64,000 nucleotides of DNA from Saururus chinensis (taxonomy: Eukaryota; Streptophyta; Magnoliopsida; Piperales; Saururaceae). Both the position numbers and the translations under genes were made by a program. The stretch spans positions 41,687,719 through 41,751,718 of the forward strand of contig CP141141.1 in assembly GCA_035235625.1 (NCBI GenBank), given 5' to 3'. The notes under the pieces are model-generated. The model worked only from the letters and a program-made list of their open reading frames with translations, was not told the origin of the DNA and did no database searches. Of this stretch, positions 11,161 through 23,410 are shown piece after piece (positions within the stretch are counted from its first letter, which is position 1; the number at the start of each line of letters is the position of its first letter).

Positions 11161-14100
11161 ATGGCTTCAATGACTTTCTCGGCCAAACCTTCTTCAGATC
11201 TTTCTCGTTTTCAGTACGTTTTTTGTTTTTAATTTTTTGGCTTCTGCTGTGCTTGGGTTGCGAGGCTGCTGTTGGTTGAGTTGAGATTTCTGAGTTACGT
11301 TGGATGGTTACGTGGATTTTTGTGTTATTGAGGACGAATCCATTCTGGGTTTTGTTCGTATGGAGCTATAGATGGCGTTATTGATTGTTGCTTTTCATTT
11401 TATCTTTATTTTTTGGTGGTTCGTGCTATATTCTGCATGGAAATGTCGACCATTTAGGAGATTTTTGTTTCCTTGAGAATGCTCTTTGTGGGTTTTGGGT
11501 GCTACTGAATATTGGGGGATTCAAATTTCTTAATCCTGAGCCTTTATCCCAGGCGCCTACGTTAGACTGTTATCAGGGTCTAACATAGTGCTGGGAGGAT
11601 TCAAATTGATTAGTTTTTCTGCATGATTAATACAGATTATTATTAAAACTGTAGTTGGATTGTATAGAAGGTCATGGAAAGCAGATTTTTTCTATTGAAA
11701 GATTACTGAAAAAATAGTGATTATAGAAATCAGGATTTGCAATCGTTGCTCATTGTTGGAATATAAATTGCCTGTCTGTAGGACAAAAAGTAACTTTATG
11801 GAGTTGAAAGGGTTGCGGTTCAGTTGTCCAGTTCCAGCGAACAGAAATAACCTAAGTTTGTCATCTGTCAATATTGGAAGAAAATCATCTCTCTGCGTAA
11901 GGGCGGATACGGGATCTGCAGCTGCACAAATATTTGGAAAAGATGATTTACTTCCAACAGCAGTGGACTATTCTTTGGGCACACAGTTGCAAACTGATGC
12001 TGTATTATTTGGGACAGTTGCAGCAGATATTGCTCCTGCCGTTGATGAGTTTTTTGCCAATGAGGCAGAATTTGACTTGGATTCCCCAACAGAAGGATTT
12101 TCTTCAATTGCAGAAGCTATAGAGGATATTCGCCAAGGCAAGGTTGGTTTTGTTATTGTATAAATGTTGATGTTTGTCCACCACAAGCAACACCCTTAGT
12201 GTAGTGGCCATCTACTGTCCTTATATTAGGGACTCATCCCATTTTTTATTTGCTTTCTGTTGTTATGTTGAACTGATATCCTACTTGAAACCATGTGAAT
12301 TGTGTCATGCTGTCAATGTTTGGTGTTGTTTAAGAGCTTGAAACTTGTCAAAACTTCAGTGGGAAGTGGCTTGGTATTGGCTTCATTAGGCTCTCCATTG
12401 TGCAACTGAACTCAAAGTCTGTTGATGGAGGAGTTTGTTTGAGGTTGGGGGACTTGAATTCCCCAAGGGTGTAATGTGTTTATTATATGGAAAATGAAAT
12501 TGAGTGTAGTATGTCAGGGTTCTCTTGTAAACAATACACTATTTCAACTGCTAGATACTGATCTGTTTTGGTTCAACATGCAGTTTGTAATTGTTGTGGA
12601 TGATGAGGACAGAGAGAATGAGGGGGATCTCATAATGGCTGCTTCCATGGTGACACCAGAGGATATGGCTTTTATTGTGAAGCATGGGACAGGAATTGTG
12701 TGTGTAAGCATGACCGGGAATGACCTAGAGAGGTTACAACTCCCTTTGATGGTAACACACAAAGAGAATGAGGAGAAACTTCGAACAGCATTCACGGTGT
12801 CAGTGGTATGTTCTCCGGTTCATTGACCATCCTTTAGATGTCCATAGAAAAAAGACATCCTTTTTTTGGTGTTATGTAATAATACTATTTCCTGTTATTT
12901 TGGTAAGCATAGGTTAATTGATATGAATTCTGGCTCAGTTATATGACTTGAGTCTTGAAATTTTTATTGGATTGATAACATGCTTTATGCTTTGATAATT
13001 AGTTATATAATGAAATTACAATTTATCCCACGGTCTTGTTACTTGGAAATGCTCATGATTGCTTTTACTTAGATAATCTGACAGAACAATTTTTTACCTT
13101 TATGCCTGAAGCCCTTTCTAATAATAATGGAAAAGTGCTTTCTGCTAGGAAATGTTTGATTGTCCAGGTGATTTCCTATTCGTTTTTTTATACTGATCCA
13201 GTATGAGGAAAATCACTATAGTTGATTACAGAGTTTTTTTTGTTTCCGTAATTGACTCTTCTTCAATGATCTTCCCTGAATTCTACATGGATTGTTTGTT
13301 TTGTTTTGCTCTGGAATTTTTTTATGTTGCATTAGAGGCTTGAAAGATATTTGGCAATTTTCTTAACATGAGTTGGCATGTATTAAAAGATTGTGCCAGT
13401 CTGTGCAAAGCTGAAAGTGCACCAAATTTGATAGTTTCATTATAAATAAAGACTCCTAATGTTTCTTAGATGTTGTTATATAAAGGAAGCCGTTTATATG
13501 ATTAAACAGCTAATTAGTTTAATCTTATTTAATATCCATCGCACTTTACTATTAAATTTTTTTACCTTGAGTTCTTTTCTAATATTACTGTTTCCAATTG
13601 ACTTCTGTAGGATGCTAAAGTTGGAACCACCACTGGGGTGTCAGCAAAAGATAGGGCCAATACTATTTTAGCCCTGGCATCTTGCAATTCAAAGCCAGAG
13701 GATTTTAATAGACCGGGTCATATTTTCCCCTTGAAGTACAGAGAAGGGGGTGTTCTGAAAAGAGCAGGTCACACTGAAGCATCTGTTGATCTTGTGATGC
13801 TGGCCGGAATGGATCCTGTTGCCGTTTTGAGCGAGATTGTGGATGATGATGATGGGTCTATGGCACGATTGCCAAAGCTTCGTGAATTCGCAAAGAGAGA
13901 AAATTTGAAAATTATATCAATTGCTGACTTAATAAGGTATATCATCATCTTATTATTAAGTTTAATAGATCTTGAGATCGGAGGGAGTATAAAATAATTA
14001 CGACTGAAATTAGGACTGTTGGGAAACAAAGAAAACGTTTTAGGAAGTATTGTAGCTGTTTTTATTTATTCTTTTAAATTTTTAATGCCTTTAATTTTAA

Positions 14101-15366
14101 TAATGCAAGGTCATTTTGTTTGTTTGTTTTTTTAAAGAAGTCCTGCACAAGCCTTTGGAATAGTTGAATATTTTTTACACTGTAAGCCAAGTTACGGAGA
14201 GAAAATACATGCCATCAAAAGGTTGACATTGGATATTAATGGCAGGTATAGGAGAAAGAGGGATAAACTGGTGGAGCGGTCTTCTGCTGCCCGGATACCG
14301 ACAAAATGGGGTCCATTCCAGGCCTTTTGCTACAAATCACAGCTTGATGGGATTGAGCATATTGCCATGGTTAAAGTAAGCCTTGCAATTTTTATTTCTA
14401 CTTGTGTATTTGGTTTTTTTTTCCAATATGTTGTGATAGTTCTATTTTTTTTTCTCTGTTTGAGTTATTTGGTTTTGTTTTACAAATGAATCTTAGAAGA
14501 AAAATCATTCCAGGTGAAAGGAAATTCAATATGCAGATCTGACATTTGATATAGTGTTATGTTTTTATCCTGTATTAGATGTTGACAATTTATCTCTTCG
14601 GAGCCTTTCTGTGGCTGTCTGACTAAAAAGAAATTTTTTTGTGTATATTAATGTGTGAATACTTATTATTATTGTAATTACCCAATGGAAACAGGGTGAC
14701 ATTGGAGATGGGCAAGATATTCTTGTGAGGGTGCATTCAGAATGCCTCACAGGAGATATATTTGGCTCTGCAAGATGTGATTGCGGCAATCAATTGGCAC
14801 TTGCCATGAAGCAGATTGAGGCAGCTGGGAGAGGGGTCTTGGTTTACCTTCGAGGGCATGAAGGTAGGGGTATTGGTCTTGGACACAAGCTCCGCGCATA
14901 CAATTTGCAGGACGACGGTCGAGACACAGTGGAAGCCAACGAGGAATTGGGACTCCCTGTAGATTCACGTGAATATGGAATTGGTGCACAGGTACATTAG
15001 TTTTTAAGGTTCCATATTGACATATTGTCTTTGAGTTGTTTTTCCCAGTTGCTGTGTAATTAGTTCATTGTCAATGAATTTGTATCATATTTGCTGCAGA
15101 TATTACGGGATCTGGGTGTTCGTACAATGAAGCTTATGACCAACAACCCATCAAAGTATGTAGGGCTTAAAGGTTATGGCTTGTCTGTAGCTGGACGGGT
15201 GCCACTAGTAACACCAATTACAAAGGAAAACAGGAGATACTTGGAGACGAAGCGACTGAAAATGGGGCATGTTTATGGCAACTCGAATGGTAGCGTGCTT
15301 GGTTTGATCAACGGGAATGGCACTGCTGGAAGTGGAGAGGACAAAAAGGATGGACAATGGGCTTGA
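11161..15366 (+). CDS. RIBA1: RIBA: bifunctional DHBP synthase / GTP cyclohydrolase II, plastid
   Basis: The enzyme catalyses two entry steps of riboflavin synthesis: ribulose 5-phosphate to 3,4-dihydroxy-2-butanone 4-phosphate, and GTP ring opening. Exons derived from splice sites and phase: 11161-11213, 11782-12142, 12584-12805, 13611-13936, 14246-14375, 14695-14991, 15100-15366, giving 551 residues, close to the usual plant length. The N-terminus is Ser/Asn-rich, fitting a plastid transit peptide. The DHBP synthase half has [13 protein letters not shown] (about 142-154), [12 protein letters not shown] and [14 protein letters not shown]. The cyclohydrolase half has the zinc motif [14 protein letters not shown] (Cys381, 392, 394) and [10 protein letters not shown]. 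Both catalytic halves look intact, unlike the one-sided RIBA2/RIBA3 paralogues, so I call it RIBA1-type. The exon 1/2 junction is the least certain. Confidence 0.95.
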
Positions 15367-16100
15367 CGGGGAAGTACCAAGCTAGCGACTTACCAGGCCA
15401 GATTGAACGGGTTCTCTATGCCGAGGAATTTAGTAAGAACATAAGATGAAGACCAGAATTTGTATGTTTTCATAGTTTATTTGTTTCATTTGCTAACTAT
15501 ACATCTCAGATTTTTGGGATCCCCATGAGCAGATGTTTTTTATTCTTTTGGCTGATAAGGCTTATGTTAACGATGAGAAAAAGAAAATAAAGCGTCAGTT
15601 GCATCTCTTCCTCTCGTATTGTGTAATAGTTTGCTCATCAACCCTGAGCATAGACTTTTCAGCGCTATGGCATAATGGCAAGTAAGATTTACCATGGGAA
15701 TGACAGGTAGTCGTGAGTAAATGAACGTCTGCACACCAATAAAAGAAAAGAAGTAAATGAATGTCGCCAAATATAAACGGAAAGAACAGACACTCATGGG
15801 CAGTTGTACCTTCCACACTCTAAGACAACTTGCAAACAGAAAAACTAGGTTTGTTACGAAAGGGGATAACAGAAAAATCCGGAAGAACAAACTGTGAAGG
15901 AGAGCGGAAAAAAACCCACAAATGACAACTAGCAAACAAAAAAATCTACCTTTCACATCCTCCCTTAAAAGCCCGCTACCGCCCCTCTTCTTCACCTTTG
16001 TCTGAGCTTTTGGAAAGACTAAAGAAGTAAGTTCTATCTTTCTCTTCCAGTCTCTTGGCTCTCTCCCTCTCTCTTGACGGATAAGAAAGAAGAAAGAAGG
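15367..16100. other. RIBA 3' region and upstream region of the next gene
   Basis: The first part is the likely 3' untranslated region of RIBA. The rest is the upstream region of the small secreted-protein gene, with a CT-rich tract (CTCTTCCAGTCTCTTGG..., 16040-16075) typical of plant 5' leaders. Confidence 0.5.
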
Positions 16101-16421
16101 ATGATGAGTTGCACCAGAGCCGTCATTGCTATCATTATTTTGGCCGTCCTTACCCCTTCCAGGGCCGCCAAACTAACAGCGGCAGCACCATCACTGACCC
16201 TGTTCGCCGCAGACTCGCCTCCCGACCTCTCTCCCAGAATCTCCTATTTGTCTACCGTACATCACGTCTCAGACCATTACATTCCATACATGGGCACCCG
16301 CAGCCTTGCTGAGGATATTGACAATCCTAGCGATGGCGAGCAGAGCGGCGCTGGCGCCTCCAAGCTGCCCGGCCTTGCCGTCTTTGCTTCTAGTGTTTTT
16401 GCAGTGGCGCTCTTGCTCTGA
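16101..16421 (+). CDS. Small secreted, probably GPI-anchored protein (unknown function)
   Basis: A single-exon frame of 106 residues starts at the first of two adjacent ATGs. Residues 1-22 (MMSCTRAVIAIIILAVLTPS) form a signal peptide. The middle is Ser/Ala/Pro-rich with no cysteine beyond the signal. The C-terminus (GAGASKLPGLAVFASSVFAVALLL) has small residues followed by a hydrophobic tail, the usual layout of a GPI-anchor signal. This architecture fits short arabinogalactan-like peptides, but the Pro-Ala/Ser density is low, so that assignment is weak. It lies in the same orientation as RIBA and about 730 bp downstream. Confidence 0.65.
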   Translation: MMSCTRAVIAIIILAVLTPSRAAKLTAAAPSLTLFAADSPPDLSPRISYLSTVHHVSDHYIPYMGTRSLAEDIDNPSDGEQSGAGASKLPGLAVFASSVFAVALLL

Positions 16422-16961
16422 CTGCTGTAGTGAAACAAAATACGACTGCATGGAGATCAACATTTTCTGGTCAGAATATTGGCAGAACAGCAGCTTATAT
16501 GTGGAAGGAGGTTGCTCTTACATGTACATGCAACCATCTAACTGGGTTCAGAATTTAGATAGAGAACTGATAAACGCCAGCTTTTGGTGCATATTCAAAT
16601 GTAGAATCTTTTTTTTTACCTAATGGCTTCCTAAGGCAAATCATTCTGAAAACTCCAACTAATTAAATTTGAAGAATCATTTAATTTTATGTTGTACATT
16701 GAATTCATCAATCTTCTTAGGAAGAGTTGTTAAACAGGGGTGTCCGAGTCCAGTACCTTATCCCGGCGTCAATTCCCTCGGAAATTCTATGCAACCCATA
16801 TGGCTTAAGTACTGAATAAATCAGGATATAATCCTTGGCCGAAGGAGAGGGTCGAAAGAGTGGCATAATTATGATTTTTCCATGCTGACACGATCTATTT
16901 AAACAACAGCATTAGAATATCATATGCGGTAATGCAGTTCAGACGACCTTCAATGTATCCA

Positions 16962-17099
16962 ACTCTCTTTATCCTAAATTAATAGCTTTATTTAGTTAAA
17001 AAATTTGTTCCATATTAATAGCTTTATTTTGTTAAATTTAAGTTTTTCCTTCAGTTTCACGGTTAAATAAAAACTACTATTTTTCTAAAGAGGGAGTAC
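16962..17099. mobile_element. Stowaway-like MITE
   Basis: Begins ACTCTCTTTATCCTAAATTA and ends ...TAAAGAGGGAGTA. The internal TTAATAGCTTTATTT motif occurs twice. It is the same family as copies near 18431, 39024, 40051 and 41047. The CTCC-type termini and TA flanks suggest Tc1/mariner Stowaway elements. Confidence 0.6.
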
Positions 17100-18430
17100 A
17101 TTTTAACTTAATCACGAGCTCAAAATGGCACGTTGATCAATTCATTCCTATTAAATGGGTTTTCAAAGTGTGTGGCCGAGAGCAAAACAGATGCATAACC
17201 AGACATTCGACAGAAGAGAACCAAGCATCATCCATTCAAGGTGCAGAGCTCAAAGTACATCACATGGCATATGTAGTTTACGCTCGTCGAGATCAAGTAT
17301 TTCAGCTCCGATCATTAACTGATATCTCGATTTTTTTTTTCATTTTTTGCCCTTCAGCAAAAGAACTCCATAAAGGACTCTTGAATTTGAAATTGAGCTT
17401 AATGCACTTGCTGTCATTTCAGGTCTCCAAACTTCGTTTAATTCAGACATAAGATATCTGATTCAAAAGATTCAATTTGGATGAGAATGAATTAATAGTA
17501 ATGTTTGGATTATTTCTAGGCTTTAGGGAAATGGGTGTATATATTTTTTTTTAAAAAATGATATTCTTACACTACTTTTTCTAGGTTAAAACAATACTCA
17601 AGCCTTAATTGAATTGAGAAAAGTAGATCCCCCTATTGTCTCATCTATCTCTAGCCAAAGGCTAAAATAGAGTTTTAGTGTAAAAAACAATAGACTAAGA
17701 ATATCAACTTCCAATTTCAGATGCCAAATCCATTTGGTGTCCCGTGCAACCCACCAGACCAGAGGCACATCATTTCTTATCTGGAAATGAATGGCATCTC
17801 CAAATAGAGACACCATGCTATTTGTATTTTTTAAATTAAAATAAAAGATTTGACATCCATAGCTAGAGTTTATAGTCTCCATTTGACCACATAGGTAATT
17901 GGGTCTCTATTTTGAGTATCTCTAATTGCTATTTTTGAAGACCCCCATTAGAGATACTCTTAGATAGTCTTAGGCGTTAAGGAAGTTTATGTACATAAAT
18001 TGATGGGAAGAAAATTTGAAGCAAATTTTTTTTTTTCAAATCTTAATATATGGAACAAATTGAATGATGAGAAGTATTGATATTAGAGTAACAAGTTTGT
18101 ACAATAACTCCCCCCACCCAAAAAAGAGTCCTTAAGAGGGGTTAGTTGTGATAAGATTTTATTTTTACACTTAGAAATACTCCTAGCAAAGTAAAATAGA
18201 GATGAGATGTATTCATTTTCTAGGAATCTTGTTTGAAAAAGTTGTTAAGTACTTTTAGTTTAAGCTAGAAGCAGTATCGACAACCAAATGCGACATTGCA
18301 AGTTGAAGATGGGGAAGAAAAAAATTATAATTCCTTTTTGTTAACACACCCACTCATCAAAGTCGAATCATAAACCCAATTTATTTTTATAACGCTGAGC
18401 CCCTAAAGGAACAACATATTTATTTTATAT

Positions 18431-18620
18431 ACTACTCCAACCATCCTAAATTAATAGCTCCATTTAACAAAATAATTATTCTATATTAATAGTTTCATTT
18501 TGCTAAATTTAAGTAGCTGAGTACTTAAAAATATTATAAACTTATTTTTCTTTTTTTTTAGATGTGGGTTTTAATTATTCAATAAAAAATATTATTTTTT
18601 AAAATATATAGTACTATATA
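18431..18620. mobile_element. Stowaway-like MITE, right end degraded
   Basis: Begins ACTCCAACCATCCTAAATTA with TTAATAGCTCCATTTAAC and AATTTAAGTAGCTGAGTACT inside, closely matching the copy at 40051. The right terminus is obscured by AT-rich sequence. Confidence 0.55.
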
Positions 18621-19841
18621 TAAAAGGTTTACGTTAATGCCTGCTACATATATGAAGGTGATAGGAAGCCAAAAACAACCAAAACCCATATACAACATAC
18701 TATTAACATGGAATACATGGCATACACATCAACACGAGCCAAATCATATAATATCGAAATGCCCAATAAAACATTAAACTTGGGTTTAATTGGACCGAGA
18801 AAACTGGATTTCTTATTGTTACGTAAGATCTACTTTTATCTATCCAAACAAAACCCTAGTATAAAGCTTTGTTAGACAAATTCGGTGTAAAGATATCAGT
18901 ACCCGAAAAAAGAAATATATACAAACACAAGGAAAACACAAACTTCCAAGCCAAGCTCCTAAGCCAAACTTGGTATGGAGTAACCACAACTGCGTGGAAA
19001 GGGATGGACAACCGATTCAGAAGTGCAATTACCAGCAAAAGGTTTTATTGGCGTCGATCCTCTGCGGATGCCTCTTGTATATGTATCCCGTTACGCAATT
19101 GTGGCTCTGTTCCGGCCCAAGTCTGCTGGACCTCACTAAATGGGCTAGAACTCAGGTGTAGGCCCATTAAATCCTACAACTTCCAATGTTACAGCCCATA
19201 GGTGGCATGTGGCCCATCCTACTAAGGTTCTGGACTCTCAACTTGGCTGTGAGGCTGATTGATCTAATATGAGCCATTTTTGTGCATCCATTAGCGGATA
19301 AACGCGTCCTGGCTGGTCTAATCTTCTTTCGTATAAAGTTTTTTTAGTGTTCCGTTTTAATTATAAGCTTAGCGTAGAAAATATTTATAAAATATTATTT
19401 TTAAGATCTGCATACGCTAATACACATTAATGCCAAGATACAGTATCGATCTTCCTACAGTCCGAGCATCAATCTACCTCACGTACCCTTTGTTATCGGC
19501 CGATACCCGAGGTACAATGGGCACGGTCGATGGCGTGTGAACCGGGGGGGCCGAGTCCATCCCAGTGGGGTGTCCACCGTCCAAGTCAAATCAGAGGAAA
19601 CGCGTATTGGAAGAGTCCTGGAAGCGTACAGTTGTACCACACCCCTTCGATTGTCAAACGCCCCCCGTCATCGGACGGCTCAGATCTCCCCCATTCTACA
19701 TGCTTCGCTGTCGCTTTCCCTCTCTTTCCCGTTATAGACGTTTTCCCCCACTTTAAATACCACCACCTCCCTCGGAAACCCTAGTACCCCATCTGCCACC
19801 AACACTCGGACACTCTTCTGATTGAGCTTTTCCGAGCGACA

Positions 19842-20289
19842 ATGGCCGCTTCTGCCACCGTCTCCGCCTTCCTCCTCCTCTTCCTCCTCGCCGGATCCGC
19901 CCTGGCCCAGGCACCCGCCTCCGCCCCGTCCGGCTCTCCCAAGGTCGCCCCCTCCCCGTCCTCTCCCCCGCCCGCCGTCAGCCCCGCCAAGCCCTCCCCC
20001 GCACCCTCCCCTACAGTGTCTCCCCCGGTCACCCCCTCCCCCTCCCCGCCTCCATCCCCACCCCGCCGGCCTCCTCCCCGTCCCCCACTGTCTCCCCGCC
20101 CTCTCCCCTGCACCTCCCACCACTTCCACCCCTGCACCTCCCACTTCCACCCCTGCTCCGGGCTCCTCCTCCATCCCTCCCTCTTCTGGCGCCAACCCGC
20201 CTTCTCCGACCAGCGCCGCTGCATTCTCCGGCTTGAGCAGACTGGCCATCGCTGGATCCGCGATCCTCGCCGCCGCCGCCCTATTCTAG
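19842..20289 (+). CDS. Classical arabinogalactan protein, reading frame broken twice
   Basis: AGPs are heavily O-glycosylated, GPI-anchored cell-surface proteins. The start at 19842 gives a signal peptide (MAASATVSAFLLLFLLAGSALA) and then Ala/Pro/Ser/Thr-rich sequence (QAPASAPSGSPKVAPSPSS). The typical GPI tail (SGLSRLAIAGSAILAAAALF, then a stop at 20287-20289) is in a different frame. Between about 20060 and 20105 only the third frame reads AGP-like (TPPASSPSPTVSPPSP). The product therefore needs two frame changes, each equal to one missing C: in the C-run at 20056-20059 and in that at 20105-20108. Either the sequence has two collapsed C-runs, or this allele is truncated and lacks its GPI signal. 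GC content is far above the surroundings. Confidence 0.85.
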
Positions 20290-21320
20290 ATCCGGCGCCG
20301 TCCGCCGCCGCCGATGATTGAGAGTTCACCATAGTTTCTTTCCATCTTCCCCTTCGGATCTTATTTTTTAGATTTAAGCTTTGGTTTGTATTAATTAATT
20401 TGGTCCGATCATCCGGTTTGATCTCATTCTTACCATCACTCACCGTCATTATATGCTCGTGGTTTAGGGTTTGGCTGATAGCAGCGATATTATTGTTATT
20501 AATCTTTTTAGTTACTGTAGTGCTGATACGTAATTTTTGGTGATTATAATTCCCATTAGTTCTTGATTAGTCAATTAATGGCATTATTTATTTTGTGAGT
20601 TTGCTTTCTTCAATTTCTTGTATAAATAAACAAACGCGCGAAAAGCGATCCAAAGCTTAGCTGTCGCTGCAGCGGCACATGAGGAAATCGATTTGTTGGG
20701 TACGGACGACTCGTGGACAAATGAGGGCCGTCGGATCGGTGTGAGGATGGACATATGGTGCGACTCTGTGGTTGGTAGCTTTACGTCAAATCCGTGATGC
20801 GATTGGCATCGGTACATGTTGGAGGGCGACTCCCATGTGCCCTTGCCCTTGCTGGAATCAGATTCTGTTGCAAGACATATCTGTGGACTGAAAATTGAAA
20901 ACCCCTCGCGTTCTAGGACGTTGTTCAAGTACCCAATCGAAATAAGTGAGGACTAGTTCTTTCCAACAGAAAGGAGACTAGTCAGATGCTTTGTTAGGGT
21001 TGACATATGCTGTCCTTTCTTGCACAATTTAACGCAATGAAAATTGCTATTTTATCGAGAATCAGCTAATCGGTTTAGCTGTTTGTGACGCAATAATATG
21101 TACTCATTGGCACATTGAATAATGTAGTCATTGCCCACGAGCAAAGGGGGAACAATTGTTGTCAAGTAGTGCTCTTTGTATTATCACTTTACGTCAGTGG
21201 TTGATGCAATGGTATTATTGTGAACTGCGGCGTTGTGTGTGACATAGAATGACGATTGACAAGATTTTTAAAGTGGAATATGCGAAGTGTAGTATGCACT
21301 GCCTCATCTCTGGCTCTTAA
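20290..21320. other. Intergenic DNA between AGP and phytocyanin genes
   Basis: The first 250 bp are probably AGP 3' untranslated sequence. A minus-strand open frame of 114 codons at 20584-20928 has no recognisable domain, and I do not call it a gene. Confidence 0.4.
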
Positions 21321-22017
21321 TTAGAGAATTGGAGCGAGATACGGCTTAAGCAAGACTGCCGCTCCCAACAATATGGTGACGGGAGGGGATAGATAGGGTG
21401 TGGATGAGTGGTCCGGGGGCGGTGGTGGGGCTGCAGTTGGGGAGATTGGCATGATGTTGGGTGTGGTGCCAGCCCCAGGTGCGCTGGGCTCGCTGCCGCT
21501 TGCAGCCCCTACGGTGACGGAGAGCTTCATTCCACTGCTGCAGTGTACGCCACAGATGAAGAAATGGGTGCCGGCGGTGGAGAGGGTGATGTTCGTCGAC
21601 CCGCTGTTGTCGCTGGAGAGGTGCATGCTGGTGGTGCAGCTATCATGGTCGGCGGAGCTCACCTCGTCCACAGTATGAGAGCCGCTGGCGTAATTAAAAA
21701 CTGCCAATGACGAAACCGAACATTTTATTTGAAAGCCCAGGTTGGTTATCCTAGGATGATATGTCACCATTATAAGAATAAAATCAATGTTCTGATTATA
21801 TTGTTGAAGACCATGAGTAGTGGAGCTGTGCATAGAGATGGGGGATCTTACCGAGCACATCACCAATTTCAAAGGCTTTACTGCCAGTCCAGTTACTGTA
21901 ATCAACACCACTAGTCCAGCCGCTCGAGTCCCCAACAAAATATACCTCCCCAGAGGTGGACGAGACACAGCACAGCACCACAATTGTGCCCATAACTGCA
22001 GCTACCCCTTTCATCAT
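21321..22017 (-). CDS. Phytocyanin (uclacyanin/early nodulin-like), GPI type, altered copper loop
   Basis: Blue-copper proteins of this family are extracellular and usually GPI-anchored. Two exons, 22017-21852 and 21700-21321, join in phase 1 within the conserved GDVL/VFNY region, the usual phytocyanin intron position, and give 181 residues. A signal peptide (1-23) is followed by EVYFVGDSSGWTSG. The first copper ligand is in GSHTVDEV (His64), with Cys77 and Cys109 as the disulphide pair. The second ligand cluster reads CGVHCSSGM, so Cys105 and His108 are separated by two residues where the family normally has four. A Pro/Ser-rich segment and hydrophobic end follow. An in-frame ATG at 22065 would add 16 residues; I prefer 22017 because it places the hydrophobic signal at the terminus. 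Confidence 0.88.
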
Positions 22018-22149
22018 AGTGGTGGCAAGACGAGAACAAAGGACTCTCTTTTGCGCTAAATTCATAGAGTTTGAAGACCTTGGCTAGGGGATATATAAAA
22101 AGAGAGAAGGTGATCAGAGCAAGTAAAGCCAAGGTGCTCCTCCTCCCTG

Positions 22150-23040
22150 TCCTCAGGCTCAGCTCTAAAGGGGGGCCGGGATATCTTAAGCTGCACTTGA
22201 TCCTTGCATGGACGTTGTTGCCCCCTTCCTTTCTCGCATCATTGTTATGGAAAAAATTTTGGTCTCGATTTTACCGGAGCCGTAGCATGTGGCACTAATC
22301 ATGATGATCAACAACCGGAGGGTATTGAAGGATGTAACTGAGAAAACTAAAATTTCTTCCCATGGTTATGTTTTTTGTCGTTCATTTCACGTAAGTGTTT
22401 TGTCTTATGAGTTTCCAATAGCCAGTGTGATATGATAATCTGATAGGTTAAATAGTTTTTTCTATATTATCTGGCCAAAGAAGTTAATATTTTATATTTC
22501 TTAGTTTTTAAGTATAAATCTCACATAACCTAGATTTACATGATATTATATAGACCAAAATATCCCTATCTTAGGGTTTAAGATTTTATATCGTGTAAAC
22601 CCGTCAAACCGTTGTATTTACCCAGAAATTAGTCAATGACACATCTGACTAACAATTTCTAAAGTCCGACTAGTGAGAAACAAAAATGCAGTGAAAGGTC
22701 TTCGGTAATTTCTAAAAAATTGACTAGTGAGAATGAAAAATAGTGGGAGGTTCGATTTCCAACTTATTCGACCGGTGATTTTTAAATTTGTATTGTGAAG
22801 CGAGTTTCGGCCATAAAGTGGGGTTCAACCCGAGTATATACCCATGAGCCCCCACAAAAGAAGTGATCTTTGACAAAGATCAGAAGCCCATCGAGGGGTA
22901 AATCTGGAGAGGCTCATCAGCATAGACGAGTTGTTGACTTATGGATAATGCTCTTTTATTCAAATTCTAGTTAGAAATAATATATTTGTATACATTATTT
23001 TTTAAATGTTATCGAACACATGATAGGTAGTACTTACATA
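22150..23040. other. Intergenic DNA
   Basis: I see no supported gene. Short remnants with no recognisable motif lead into the palindrome-rich region. Confidence 0.4.
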
Positions 23041-23319
23041 AACTTAGTACATTGTCGTGTTATCAATAAAACGATATTGATTATATCGTGTAATCGATAA
23101 TACATATATGATATTGAGAAGTCATCTTATCATGTATGGGTGATATACTATTATGTTATGAATAACACGATATGCGATATACGATAATCAATTGTTGTGT
23201 TATCGTGTATGAGAAGGCAATCCTATTGTGTGTAACCAATAACACGATATATGAATTTAGCGTGTATTTGAATGTTAGTTACATAATATGAATCAACGTG
23301 ACTCTTTGATTTTGGTCAC

Positions 23320-23322
<3 letters not shown>

Positions 23323-23409
<87 letters not shown>
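23323..23409. repeat. (TA)n microsatellite
   Basis: An uninterrupted TA dinucleotide tract of about 43 units, directly after ACTATA. Confidence 0.95.

Positions 23410-23410
<1 letters not shown>

Larger units (their letters stand above)
16422..19841. other. Intergenic DNA with two Stowaway-like MITEs
   Basis: Apart from the MITEs listed separately I see no gene in this AT-rich stretch. From about 19450 the sequence becomes GC-rich and contains the likely promoter and leader of the arabinogalactan gene, with a TTTAAATA TATA-like box near 19753-19760. Confidence 0.5.

Noticed and set aside
19680..20449. Long minus-strand frames opposite the arabinogalactan gene (189 and 222 codons)
   Set aside because: Low-complexity Gly/Arg/Glu sequence is the antisense image of Pro/Ser/Ala codons.
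20584..20928. 114-codon minus-strand frame
   Set aside because: No recognisable domain, no splice context and no GC shift; likely chance.
21400..21710. Plus-strand frames across the phytocyanin second exon
   Set aside because: They are antisense shadows of the phytocyanin coding exon.
22740..22790. tRNA-like T-arm (GGTTCGATTTCC)
   Set aside because: No acceptor stem, D-arm or anticodon arm could be fitted around it.
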